Source of the DNA: Patescibacteria group bacterium
GTDB lineage: Bacteria; Patescibacteriota; Minisyncoccia; Phycocordibacterales; UBA9973
Length of the DNA: 25,495 bases
Direction of reading: 5' to 3'
Assembly (NCBI GenBank): GCA_030916575.1
Contig: JAUPWJ010000048.1
Coordinates: forward strand, 1 to 25,495
Each line of letters starts with the position of its first letter. The stretch's first letter is position 1. Shown here piece by piece: positions 1-7,115 of the stretch. The position numbers and the translations under genes were made by a program. The notes under the pieces are model-generated. The model was not told the origin of the DNA. It did not search any database and saw nothing but the letters and a program-made list of their open reading frames with translations.

Positions 1-607
1 AACTAGCACGAACTGGCATATCAAGACGTAGCCCAACATTGAACTTAGAATGCTGAAGCATCTTGAGCTCACTTGGACCTTCTATAAGTGGAAAGATTTT
101 AACACCCTTGTGTTGCATATCATCTATGAGATTAATATAAGCGTCATTTTTAGGTCCACTACAAAGAATCCGAATATTCGGATTAAATTTATCTTGCTCC
201 AACATTCTTTTTATAAGCCAGAGGTCATTGTAAGAAGAAGTCTCTAAGTGAGCACCTTCACCAACAATAGCCATGACCACTTCTCGATTTTGGTTAACTT
301 TCATTGGATAATGGTAAAAGAACTTACCCAAGTAGCCGGTCTTCTTAATTACACTGTCAGCTAAATCCATCAAATCCTCCAAACGCTCTTCAATAATAAA
401 AGGCATAAGTATCTGGAGTGAAGTTCCAAATTTTTCTGTAAGATACTTAATATTATAAATATTGTGACCTTCTTTAATAATCAAATCTCCATCACGATCG
501 TAGTCAAAATACTGAGTATTAAATTCTTTTGAACCTAATTTCCATAATTTCCTAGATGCTGTTGGTCGTTTGTTGTTACCCATTTTTTTATCTATTTTCT
601 TTGACAT
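1..607 (-). CDS. speA: Biosynthetic arginine decarboxylase, N-terminal fragment (cut by window edge)
   Basis: This is the N-terminal 202 codons of a fold-III PLP-dependent decarboxylase; the reading frame stays open to base 1, so the rest lies outside the window. The key motif is YPMKVNQ at residues 100-106, matching the YPIKVNQ signature of SpeA-type arginine decarboxylases; K103 is the expected PLP Schiff-base lysine. Downstream, GEGAHLETSS (117-126) followed by ILCSGPKNDAYI resembles the SpeA barrel order (family: GLEAGSKAEL, then VCNGYKDREYI). Known family role: arginine to agmatine, the first step of polyamine synthesis. The start is ATG at 605-607, with a promoter 14 nt upstream and no Shine-Dalgarno sequence. 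It is transcribed in the same direction as tgt but probably as its own unit. A diaminopimelate or ornithine decarboxylase is less likely because of the KVNQ signature. Confidence 0.8.
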   Translation of the reverse strand, partial: MSKKIDKKMGNNKRPTASRKLWKLGSKEFNTQYFDYDRDGDLIIKEGHNIYNIKYLTEKFGTSLQILMPFIIEERLEDLMDLADSVIKKTGYLGKFFYHYPMKVNQNREVVMAIVGEGAHLETSSYNDLWLIKRMLEQDKFNPNIRILCSGPKNDAYINLIDDMQHKGVKIFPLIEGPSELKMLQHSKFNVGLRLDMPVRAS

Positions 608-621
608 TTTTTAATGAAATC

Positions 622-649
622 AGTATAACAACTTTGGAAATTTATGCAA
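622..649 (-). promoter_or_regulatory. Predicted sigma70-type promoter of the arginine decarboxylase gene
   Basis: On the minus strand, TTGCAT (649-644) and TATACT (627-622) are separated by 16 bp. Transcription would start near 615, giving a leader of only about 8 nt before the ATG at 607. There is no Shine-Dalgarno sequence in this leader. Motif-based prediction only. Confidence 0.5.
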
Positions 650-655
650 GGTTTT

Positions 656-1939
656 TTACTCCTTATTCTTTAAGTATATTTTTAAGAATTCTTCTTTGAA
701 CATAAAGAAGTTATCATCTAGAATTGATTGCCTGATTTTATTTACCAAGTTCACTATAAAGTGTAAATTATGAATTGAAGCTAGTGTTCCAGCTAGCATT
801 TCTTTTCCGTGAAATAGATGAGCTACATAACTCTTTGTGTAGTTTTTACATGTATAACACATGCAATCTTTCTCAATAGGTTCAAAATCATCTCTGAATT
901 TTTTATTCATTATTATTATCTTTCCATTCTTTGTATAAATAGTTCCATTTCGTCCAAGTCTTGTCGGTGCTACACAATCAAATAAATCCACACCATTCTC
1001 TATGCCCATAAATAAATCTTCAGGCTCACCTATGCCAAGTAAATGCCTAGGCTTTTCTTCCGGTAATATTTCATTTACCCATTTTACTGCTGTGGACATA
1101 TCTTCTTTCGCAAAAGACCCTCCAATTCCAAATCCATCAAAATCCATCCCTCCGATAAACTCTGCAGACTTTTTCCTTAATCCTTCATCTCTTCCACCTT
1201 GAACTATACCGAATAACGCTTGGGGAAATAGAGAAACAAGCTCAGGCGAATGGTCTGGCCGGGATAGGGACCCGGAAGTCCGAGGACCTGAGAATGAGCT
1301 TTGTTTCTCTGTTTCCAACTTCTTATGCTCTTCTAAGCTTCGCTCTGCCCATCTGTGAGTTCGTTCTAATGCTTCTCCTTGATATTTTAAATCCTCAGCA
1401 GGACTGGTACATTCATCAAAAGCAAAAATAATATCTGCACCTAAATTGTGCTGAATCTGAATTGATTTCTCTGGAGTAATATAATGGATACTTCCATCTA
1501 AGTGTGATTTAAAAGAAACACCATCTTGTCCTATTTTCGCAAGTCGTGGAGCATCCGAATCATCAAAACGCTCTGGAATCATAAGTGACGGATCAGTGAC
1601 TTTCACTACTTTTGAAATATCTTTTCCGTAAGCAGCACCGAGAGAAAAAACCTGGAAACCCCCAGAATCTGTCATGGTAGGACCACTCCAGTTCATAAAT
1701 TTTCCAAGACCTCCCGCAGAGTGGACAATTTCATCTCCAGGTTGGAGATATAAGTGATAAGTATTTCCGAGGACTACTTGAGTACCAGCTTCACGCACTT
1801 GTTCAGGGTTTAGTGACTTCACAGTTCCTTTAGTCCCCACGGCCACAAAAGCCGGAGTTAAAATTTCTCCATGAGGAGTACTTAATACTCCTGCTCGCCC
1901 CAAGAATCCATTTAATTTTTTTTCTATTTTAAAATTCAC
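656..1939 (-). CDS. tgt: Queuine tRNA-ribosyltransferase (tRNA-guanine transglycosylase) with two in-frame insertions
   Basis: The enzyme exchanges guanine-34 of GUN anticodons for a queuosine precursor. Family residues are all visible in 427 aa: the general-base Asp D91 in MTDSGGFQVFSL, the substrate-binding GIVQGG loop (244-249), the nucleophile D321 in DLFDCVAPTRLGRNG, and the zinc ligands C359, C361, C364 and H390. The protein is longer than the usual ~375-385 aa because of two insertions. One is at about residues 101-139, just after the base motif. The other is at about residues 209-239, between the RTHRWAERSLEEHKK helix and QALFGIVQGG. The second coincides with a long DNA palindrome (separate entry). 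The start is GTG at 1937-1939, two nt after the mreC stop, so it is the last gene of proS-mreB-mreC-tgt. The intact catalytic set suggests a working enzyme. Confidence 0.95.
   Translation of the reverse strand: MNFKIEKKLNGFLGRAGVLSTPHGEILTPAFVAVGTKGTVKSLNPEQVREAGTQVVLGNTYHLYLQPGDEIVHSAGGLGKFMNWSGPTMTDSGGFQVFSLGAAYGKDISKVVKVTDPSLMIPERFDDSDAPRLAKIGQDGVSFKSHLDGSIHYITPEKSIQIQHNLGADIIFAFDECTSPAEDLKYQGEALERTHRWAERSLEEHKKLETEKQSSFSGPRTSGSLSRPDHSPELVSLFPQALFGIVQGGRDEGLRKKSAEFIGGMDFDGFGIGGSFAKEDMSTAVKWVNEILPEEKPRHLLGIGEPEDLFMGIENGVDLFDCVAPTRLGRNGTIYTKNGKIIIMNKKFRDDFEPIEKDCMCYTCKNYTKSYVAHLFHGKEMLAGTLASIHNLHFIVNLVNKIRQSILDDNFFMFKEEFLKIYLKNKE
1224..1316. repeat. Palindromic element inserted in frame inside tgt (RPE-like)
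   Basis: Arms 1224-1239 and 1301-1316 pair over 16 positions with one mismatch (G-U on one strand). The pairing continues as 1240-1244 with 1295-1299 around a one-base bulge at 1300. Inside are a GGTC/GACC pair (1252-1255 with 1285-1288) and a CCGGG/CCCGG hairpin (1259-1263 with 1271-1275). The span is 93 bp (31 codons); 1230-1310 is 81 bp (27 codons), so the tgt frame is kept. The core is clearly more GC-rich than its surroundings. It falls exactly where this TGT has extra residues compared with known bacterial TGTs. This resembles the Rickettsia palindromic elements that insert in frame in protein genes. No second copy was found in the window. Confidence 0.65.
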
Positions 1940-1941
1940 AA

Positions 1942-2736
1942 TTATTTTTTAACTTCTACAAATTTAATTTCTTGAATATTTACTGGAGACACAAATAGTG
2001 CTTTAACAAAAGAATCCCTTGGGTCAGAAATAACTTTTTCAAATACAGCTACAGTGTATGGGGTAATCCCTGGTAAGACTGCTTCTGCTTTATCTATAAT
2101 AGTAAAATCTCTCGGAACATTTATTTCAAAATTCCCTCCTCCTCGTCCAATAGCTTCCAGATATACATCACTACTTCCAACTACTACTTCAGTCTTCTCG
2201 CCAGCTGTTGAAAATAGCAAAACTTTTGAAGAATTACCGTATACTTCCACAATCTTACCCAACGGCACTCCACCTTTCGCAAAAACCAAATTCCCAACAC
2301 TTATGCCAGTCTTTTCACCTATATCTATAACCAATGTATCAAAGACGGATTTACGTGGTTTAGATAAAATACCAGCTATAATAAAACTCTCTTTATTCTC
2401 CCCCATTCTGTCTAGTGACTCTTTTAATTTTAAATTCTCATCTAAGATAGAATTATAATTTGCCAGTGTTGCATTTTTCTCATCCAACTCTTTTCTTAAA
2501 TTTTCATTATCTAAATAAACATTTTTTTTAATTCTAAAATAGGCTCCAAAATTAGAAAAATTTTCTCCTATATTATTACCCAAGGTTATAAATGGCCGAA
2601 ATACTGCATTTGCTCCGACAGATAAAATACGGAAAATACCTTTTTGAAAATAAATTATAAATACAAAAAGAATAATAAAAATAAAAATACGAAAATACTT
2701 CTTTCTTTTTAATTTTTTATCTAGGTGGTAACTCAT
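1942..2736 (-). CDS. mreC: Cell shape-determining protein MreC
   Basis: MreC links the MreB cytoskeleton to the peptidoglycan elongation machinery from the outer face of the cytoplasmic membrane. A basic N-terminus is followed by one membrane segment (about residues 14-31, FRIFIFIILFVFIIYF). A heptad-rich stretch (about 60-110, with NENLRKELDEKNATL) follows, then the beta-rich C-terminal domain with AGILSKPRKSVFDTLVIDIG and VYGNSSKVLLFS, which is the usual MreC order. The ATG at 2736 is chosen (264 aa); a TTG at 2748 in the same frame would add four residues. Either start overlaps the 3' end of mreB, which suggests translational coupling. The stop is 2 nt before the tgt start. mreD, rodA and PBP2 genes, often next in line, are absent; tgt takes that position. 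Confidence 0.9.
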   Translation of the reverse strand: MSYHLDKKLKRKKYFRIFIFIILFVFIIYFQKGIFRILSVGANAVFRPFITLGNNIGENFSNFGAYFRIKKNVYLDNENLRKELDEKNATLANYNSILDENLKLKESLDRMGENKESFIIAGILSKPRKSVFDTLVIDIGEKTGISVGNLVFAKGGVPLGKIVEVYGNSSKVLLFSTAGEKTEVVVGSSDVYLEAIGRGGGNFEINVPRDFTIIDKAEAVLPGITPYTVAVFEKVISDPRDSFVKALFVSPVNIQEIKFVEVKK

Positions 2737-3763
2737 CTTGATTACCAATCAATACTTCTTTATAAAATGGAATATTATCTAGTATTATTCCTGTTCCTCG
2801 AGCTACAGCTGTAAGAGGATCATCAACAACGAAAACTGGGATTTTTAATACGCTTTGTAAAAGTCTGTCTAGCCCTGGAAGTAATGCTCCTCCGCCCGAG
2901 AGGGCAATACCACGGTGCATTATGTCAGATAAAATTTCAGGTGGAGTATTTTCCAAAACATCTTTAACTCCCTCCACAAATTCTTTTACTGAAGGAAGTA
3001 ATGCTTCACGAATGTCTGAATCAGTGACGACGACTTCTCGAGGAAGCCCTGTAAGTATATCTCTGCCACGAACTTCTGTCTCCATATATTCTCCAGGGAT
3101 TACAGAACCGATAGATATTTTAACTGCTTCAGCTGTAGTCTCTCCGATTAAGATTTTAAATTCATCACGCATATAAGCCATGATGTCATTGTTTAGTCTA
3201 TCCCCCGCGATTTTTATATTTTTTGATTTTACAATTCCAGAAAGTGAAATTACAGCAACGTCTGTAGTCCCCCCACCAATATCTATAATCATAGAACCCA
3301 CAGCTTCTTTAATAGGTAGGCGTATACCTATAGCCGCTGCCATAGGCTCTTCTACTAGGTAAACCTCTCGAGCTCCTGCAGAACGAGAAGCGTCATACAC
3401 AGCACGAGTTTCAACATTTGTAGACCCTGATGGCACACCGACGACAACTCTAGGACGCCCTAATTTTTTAGAAAATTTATCTGCTTTATTTATCAAATAA
3501 GAAAGCATTTCTTCGGTGACTTCAAAGTCTGATATCACTCCATCAACCAATGGACGCACGGCGCGAATATGCCCTGGAGTTCGGCCAAGCATTTCTTTAG
3601 CTTTCGCACCTACTGCGAGGACTTGATTGGTCTTTATATTTACTGCCACCACAGAAGGCTCGTTGATAACAATTCCATGCCCCTTCAAATACACTAGGGT
3701 GTTTGATGTCCCTAAGTCTATGCCGATATCATTTGAAATGTATTTGTAAAATTTATCAAACAT
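2717..3763 (-). CDS. mreB: Rod shape-determining actin homologue MreB
   Basis: A bacterial actin that polymerises on the membrane and directs lateral wall synthesis. The length of 348 aa is normal. Actin-fold ATPase motifs are visible: phosphate-1 IGIDLGTSNTLVYL (13-26), the family segment PSGSTNVETRAVYDASR (111-127) followed by VEEPMAAAIG, phosphate-2 IIDIGGGTTDVAVISL (159-174), and the adenosine motif ALSGGGALLPGLDRL near residue 290. It lies 15 nt downstream of the proS stop and overlaps the mreC start, as the second gene of the operon. The ATG at 3763 has no Shine-Dalgarno sequence. Its presence implies a rod-like or elongated cell with a peptidoglycan wall. Confidence 0.97.
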   Translation of the reverse strand: MFDKFYKYISNDIGIDLGTSNTLVYLKGHGIVINEPSVVAVNIKTNQVLAVGAKAKEMLGRTPGHIRAVRPLVDGVISDFEVTEEMLSYLINKADKFSKKLGRPRVVVGVPSGSTNVETRAVYDASRSAGAREVYLVEEPMAAAIGIRLPIKEAVGSMIIDIGGGTTDVAVISLSGIVKSKNIKIAGDRLNNDIMAYMRDEFKILIGETTAEAVKISIGSVIPGEYMETEVRGRDILTGLPREVVVTDSDIREALLPSVKEFVEGVKDVLENTPPEILSDIMHRGIALSGGGALLPGLDRLLQSVLKIPVFVVDDPLTAVARGTGIILDNIPFYKEVLIGNQDELPPR

Positions 3764-3778
3764 TTAAATTAATTTTTT

Positions 3779-5038
3779 CTAATTTTTATTTGTTAAAACT
3801 TTTATTAATTCTTCTCTGGAAATTACACTACCCTTTTCTTCAGTTCTTTTCTTTACCTCAACACCATTTTCTTTCAAACTTCTTGTAGATACTACAACCC
3901 TATAAGGCATACCGAGCAAATCCGCATCAGCAAATTTCTCCCCTGCCATTATTCCAACTCTGTCATCAAACAAAACTTCAATATTTTTCTTCACCAATTC
4001 TTCGTAAACTTCATTTGCGGATTTTATAACTTCTACATCTTCTCCCAAAGAAAGTAAATGAACTTTGAATGGTGCAATAGATTCTGGCCAAATGATTCCC
4101 TTATCGTCAGAGAGAACTTCCACAACTGTACCCATGAGTCTAGCAGGACCTATTCCATATGAGCCCATAAATGCAGATTTCTTTTCACCTGCTTCAGTTT
4201 GATAAGTTAGGTCCAGTGCGTCTGAAAATCTTGTACTAAGTGTAAAAATATTGCCAACTTCTACCGCTTTATTCTCTACAAGCGACTCTTTTGAAAGTCC
4301 TAGGCTTTCTATAACTTCATCGTTGTAAACCTCTTTATTAATAGCTATACCCTTATTTTCATCTACATATATTATGTCTTCCCCTGCAGAAGTAATAGTT
4401 TGAAATTCATGGGAAAACTTTGAAAACATTCCACCAGAGGCAAAGGTTAAATAAGTAAGGTGGCCGATGCCAGCTCTTTTAAAAATATTTACATAAGCTT
4501 GTTTGCACTTCTCATAAAATTCTAAATGTTGTTCTTCATCTTTAGAAAATGAGTATAAGTCTTTCATGACGAATTCACGAGTCCGCATAATACCGCTTTT
4601 AGCCCGTGTTTCATTTCTAAATTTAGTTTGAAATTGATACACTGAAAAAGGTAAATCTCTATAAGAATTTAAAAAACCTTTTAACATTTTTGTTATCGGT
4701 GCTTCATGAGTTACAGCCAGTCCGAGCTCTGTATCATTTTTTAATTTTGTTTTAAACCAAATATCAACTTCAGCATCACTCCACTGATTTGTAGGCTCCC
4801 ATGTTTCCTTCTCTTGAAGAGATGACATGACTATTTCTTGTCCCCCAATTGCATTCATTTCCTCACGAATAATATTTTCAATCTTTTTCATCACCTTTAA
4901 ACCCAAAGGTAAATACGAATAAACCCCTGCCATTTCTTTATTAATAAAACCTCCACGGATGAGGAGTTCAGCGTTTTTGGACACTTCATCGGATGGAGCT
5001 TCCTTCCTTGTTTTAGTAAAAAGTTGTGATTGCTTCAT
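3779..5038 (-). CDS. proS: Prolyl-tRNA synthetase, short form lacking the full editing insertion
   Basis: Class II aminoacyl-tRNA synthetase that charges tRNA-Pro. Motif 1 lies in about residues 41-71 (SYLPLGLKVMKKIENIIREE). Motif 2 is at about 138-164, TKFRNETRAKSG followed by MRTREFVMKDLYSF. Motif 3 is GSYGIGPARLMGTVVEVL (292-309). A class IIa anticodon-binding domain fills the C-terminus (about 325-419). At 419 aa it is well short of the ~570 aa E. coli-type enzyme: the ~180-residue INS editing domain between motifs 2 and 3 is reduced to a short linker (about 220-265). Such INS-less bacterial ProRS forms are known, for example in alphaproteobacteria. It is first in the operon with mreB-mreC-tgt. 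The ATG at 5038 sits 6 nt after a -10 box, so its mRNA is probably leaderless. Confidence 0.95.
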   Translation of the reverse strand: MKQSQLFTKTRKEAPSDEVSKNAELLIRGGFINKEMAGVYSYLPLGLKVMKKIENIIREEMNAIGGQEIVMSSLQEKETWEPTNQWSDAEVDIWFKTKLKNDTELGLAVTHEAPITKMLKGFLNSYRDLPFSVYQFQTKFRNETRAKSGIMRTREFVMKDLYSFSKDEEQHLEFYEKCKQAYVNIFKRAGIGHLTYLTFASGGMFSKFSHEFQTITSAGEDIIYVDENKGIAINKEVYNDEVIESLGLSKESLVENKAVEVGNIFTLSTRFSDALDLTYQTEAGEKKSAFMGSYGIGPARLMGTVVEVLSDDKGIIWPESIAPFKVHLLSLGEDVEVIKSANEVYEELVKKNIEVLFDDRVGIMAGEKFADADLLGMPYRVVVSTRSLKENGVEVKKRTEEKGSVISREELIKVLTNKN

Positions 5039-5044
5039 AAAGCT

Positions 5045-5073
5045 ATCTTAACCGAAAAAGGCTTTTTTAGCAA
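5045..5073 (-). promoter_or_regulatory. Predicted promoter of proS-mreB-mreC-tgt, placed for a leaderless mRNA
   Basis: On the minus strand, TTGCTA (5073-5068) is followed by a 17-bp spacer and TAAGAT (5050-5045). Only 6 nt separate the -10 box from the ATG at 5038, so transcription is predicted to start on or within a base or two of the start codon. Confidence 0.65.
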
Positions 5074-5103
5074 AGAAGGCATAAAATCGTTATATAATAA
5101 GAT

Positions 5104-5132
5104 TTGCAAAAGTCTGAACAATCTGCTAGAAT
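5104..5132 (+). promoter_or_regulatory. Predicted promoter of rpsB-tsf, placed for a leaderless mRNA
   Basis: TTGCAA (5104-5109), a 17-bp spacer and TAGAAT (5127-5132) sit 7 nt before the ATG at 5140. The first transcribed base should be at or next to the start codon. The TTG of this -35 box is also an in-frame possible start codon of rpsB; because it is used as promoter sequence, the downstream ATG is preferred. It is divergent from the proS promoter. Confidence 0.65.
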
Positions 5133-5139
5133 TACTTTT

Positions 5140-5868
5140 ATGCAAAAAGAGCAAAATATTAAGGAAAATAGTGATGTAAACATTGAAGCCATGTTCGAAG
5201 CAGGGGCTCATTATGGCTATTCTAAGACCAGAAGGCACCCATCTGTATCAACTTATATACATAGTACAAAAAACAAGACAGATATCATTGATCTTGAGAA
5301 AACAAGTGCTCTATTACAAAATGCTACAGAATTCATAAAAGAATTAGGTGCAAGAAATAAAGTTGTCCTTTTTGTGGGGACAAAACCAGAAGCTAAAGAA
5401 ATTATCAAGAATGCTGCTTTATCTCTAAATATGCCGTATGTTATAGAGCGATGGATTGGAGGAACAATTTCTAACTTTGTTGAAATCAAAAAAAGAATTA
5501 CAGAACTTGAAAATTACCGCAAAGACAGTACTACTGGTGGACTTGAGAAATATACAAAGAAAGAAAGAGTTGTTATGTCAAAGAAGATGGACAAACTTGC
5601 AAGATACTACGGAGGTTTAGTTGGCGTAAAGAAAACTCCTGATGCATTATTTATCATTGATGGTAAAGAAGAACACATTGCTTTAACTGAAGCTATGAAA
5701 GGAAATGTGCCTGTTATCACCCTTATGAACTCTGATTCTAATATCAAAAATGTAGACTACCCTATCATCGGCAATGACTCTGCTATCCCATCTATTAAAT
5801 TTTTTACTACTTCAATCGTAAACGCTTATAATGCTGGTACAAAGTCTGTACCAAATAAAGAAGCCTAA
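5140..5868 (+). CDS. rpsB: 30S ribosomal protein S2 (uS2)
   Basis: Structural protein of the small ribosomal subunit, 242 aa from the chosen ATG. S2 signatures are visible: EAGAHYGYSKTRRHPSV (20-36), RWIGGTISNF (104-113), the coiled-coil-forming lysine-rich helix with KKERVVMSKKMDKLARYYGG, PDALFIIDGKEEHIALTEA, and YPIIGNDSAIPSIKFF near the C-terminus. An upstream TTG (5104) would extend it by 12 residues but lies in the -35 box and has no Shine-Dalgarno sequence. The tsf gene follows 5 nt after the stop, the common bacterial rpsB-tsf order. Confidence 0.97.
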   Translation: MQKEQNIKENSDVNIEAMFEAGAHYGYSKTRRHPSVSTYIHSTKNKTDIIDLEKTSALLQNATEFIKELGARNKVVLFVGTKPEAKEIIKNAALSLNMPYVIERWIGGTISNFVEIKKRITELENYRKDSTTGGLEKYTKKERVVMSKKMDKLARYYGGLVGVKKTPDALFIIDGKEEHIALTEAMKGNVPVITLMNSDSNIKNVDYPIIGNDSAIPSIKFFTTSIVNAYNAGTKSVPNKEA

Positions 5869-5873
5869 AACAT

Positions 5874-6653
5874 ATGACAATTCAAATAACAACAGAGTTA
5901 ATAAAAGAACTCCGCGATGCTACTGGCATTTCAGTAATGCAATGTAAGCGTGCATTAGAAGAAGCTGAAGGCGACATGACCAAAGCCCTAGCTATATTAA
6001 AAAAGACTAGTTCTGATATTGCTTTAAAGAAAATGGACAGAACTGCAGCAGATGGAGCTGTGATGATAAAAGAGAGTGGAAACAAGTCAGTATTACTTGC
6101 ATTACACTGCGAAACTGATTTCGTTTCTAAAAACGAAGACTTCACTACCCTACTTTCAAAGCTTGTAGACTTAATACTTGAGAAAGGTATGGATGAAATG
6201 AAAGCTATGTCTAAAGATTTGATAGACCCTATTATTCAAAAAACAGGAGAAAAAATTGAGCTTGGTGATGGATATATCGTAGAGGGCTCTGTTTTGGGTA
6301 ATTATGTTCACAATAATAAAATCGGTATCATTGTATCATTAGAGGGCGGAGACAAAGATCTTGCTCGTGATATAGCCATGCATATAGCCGCTATGAAGCC
6401 TGAATACATAACTCGGGATGAAATCAATGCAGAAGCTACTAAATTGATTACTGAAATTTTTGAAAAAGAAGTAGCAAGTATTGATAAGCCGGAAGAAATA
6501 AAGAAGAAGATGTTAGAAGGAAAAATAAATACATACTTTAAAGAGAAGACCCTTCTAGAGCAAGCATTTATCAAAAATGGAGATGAGACAATAAGCCAGT
6601 TATTAGACAAAAATAAAGCAAAGATAAAGGAAGTAAAGAGGTATTCTATATAA
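5874..6653 (+). CDS. tsf: Elongation factor Ts
   Basis: Guanine-nucleotide exchange factor for EF-Tu. The N-terminal UBA-like domain is clear: ELIKELRDATGISVMQCKRA (8-27) followed by LEEAEGDMTKALAILKK. The EF-Tu-contacting TDFVSKNEDF motif is at residues 81-90, matching TDFVAKxxxF in E. coli. The core continues with MHIAAMKPEYITRDEI, and the end has LLEQAFIKNGDETISQLL. At 259 aa it is slightly shorter than the E. coli protein (283 aa), as in many bacteria with a single core subdomain reduction. It is probably co-transcribed with rpsB (5-nt gap) and with the next small gene (3-nt gap). No Shine-Dalgarno sequence is seen before the ATG. Confidence 0.96.
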   Translation: MTIQITTELIKELRDATGISVMQCKRALEEAEGDMTKALAILKKTSSDIALKKMDRTAADGAVMIKESGNKSVLLALHCETDFVSKNEDFTTLLSKLVDLILEKGMDEMKAMSKDLIDPIIQKTGEKIELGDGYIVEGSVLGNYVHNNKIGIIVSLEGGDKDLARDIAMHIAAMKPEYITRDEINAEATKLITEIFEKEVASIDKPEEIKKKMLEGKINTYFKEKTLLEQAFIKNGDETISQLLDKNKAKIKEVKRYSI

Positions 6654-6656
6654 ACA

Positions 6657-7067
6657 ATGACTACTCTATTAATTTTATTTTTTATATCACTTGTGGGAAT
6701 TGTCTTCATGATTGGTAAAAAGATGATTTTCTTAAAGAATAATCAAGTTATCATAGAAGAAGGCTATACTTTCGGTGCACCACACATAGATGAGATAAAA
6801 TATGTTACAGTAAAGAAGTTGAAGGAATATGGATATATCTTAGTTGTCACCACTATCCGATTTTCAATGAAGTCTTCAAAATTTATCAAAGATACAAGTG
6901 AGGTAGTGTATAGAAAGATTAAAGACAAGTTATTGAAAAGTAAAAATGGTATAGAAGAAGAAGTTAGTGATAAGAAAGAAGTTTCAAAATTTCTTAAGAT
7001 GGTGTCAGAATACAAGCATAAGTTAAATAGAATTAAGCATAAGATAAAAGAGGAGGAAGGAATTTAA
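6657..7067 (+). CDS. Uncharacterised single-pass membrane protein
   Basis: 136 aa, family not recognised. Residues 3-20 (TLLILFFISLVGIVFMIG) form one N-terminal membrane anchor. The remainder is soluble, very lysine/glutamate-rich and mainly helical, with a possible coiled coil near the C-terminus (EYKHKLNRIKHKIKEEEGI). No catalytic motif is visible. It begins 3 nt after the tsf stop, so it is very probably translated from the rpsB-tsf transcript; its function cannot be inferred beyond being membrane-associated. The tRNA-Thr locus begins a few bases after its stop. Confidence 0.75.
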   Translation: MTTLLILFFISLVGIVFMIGKKMIFLKNNQVIIEEGYTFGAPHIDEIKYVTVKKLKEYGYILVVTTIRFSMKSSKFIKDTSEVVYRKIKDKLLKSKNGIEEEVSDKKEVSKFLKMVSEYKHKLNRIKHKIKEEEGI

Positions 7068-7072
7068 AGAAT

Positions 7073-7102
7073 ATAAGCCGTGTTAGCTGTTTTGGTAGGT
7101 CA
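7073..7102 (+). pseudogene. Degenerate copy of the 5' part of the tRNA-Thr gene
   Basis: Bases 7073-7102 align without gaps to 7112-7141 (the leader base and 5' half of the tRNA), with 22 of 30 positions identical by my count. Shared blocks are ATAAGCCG, TTAGCT and TTGGTAG. The anticodon and 3' half are missing, so it cannot be a tRNA. It looks like a relic of recombination or duplication at this tRNA locus. Confidence 0.45.
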
Positions 7103-7115
7103 AAGACATAAATAA

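Noticed and set aside
50..247. Plus-strand 65-codon frame opposite the arginine decarboxylase
   Set aside because: It is antisense to a clearly recognisable SpeA-type coding sequence and has no features of its own.
5104..5139. TTG start adding 12 residues to ribosomal protein S2
   Set aside because: The TTG is part of a good -35 box with a 17-bp spacer to TAGAAT; the ATG at 5140 gives a normal S2 N-terminus.
7083..7112. Dedicated promoter for tRNA-Thr (TTAGCT and CATAAA with 18-bp spacing)
   Set aside because: The -10 box would be only 3 nt from the tRNA, putting the start inside the tRNA. Read-through from rpsB-tsf is more likely.
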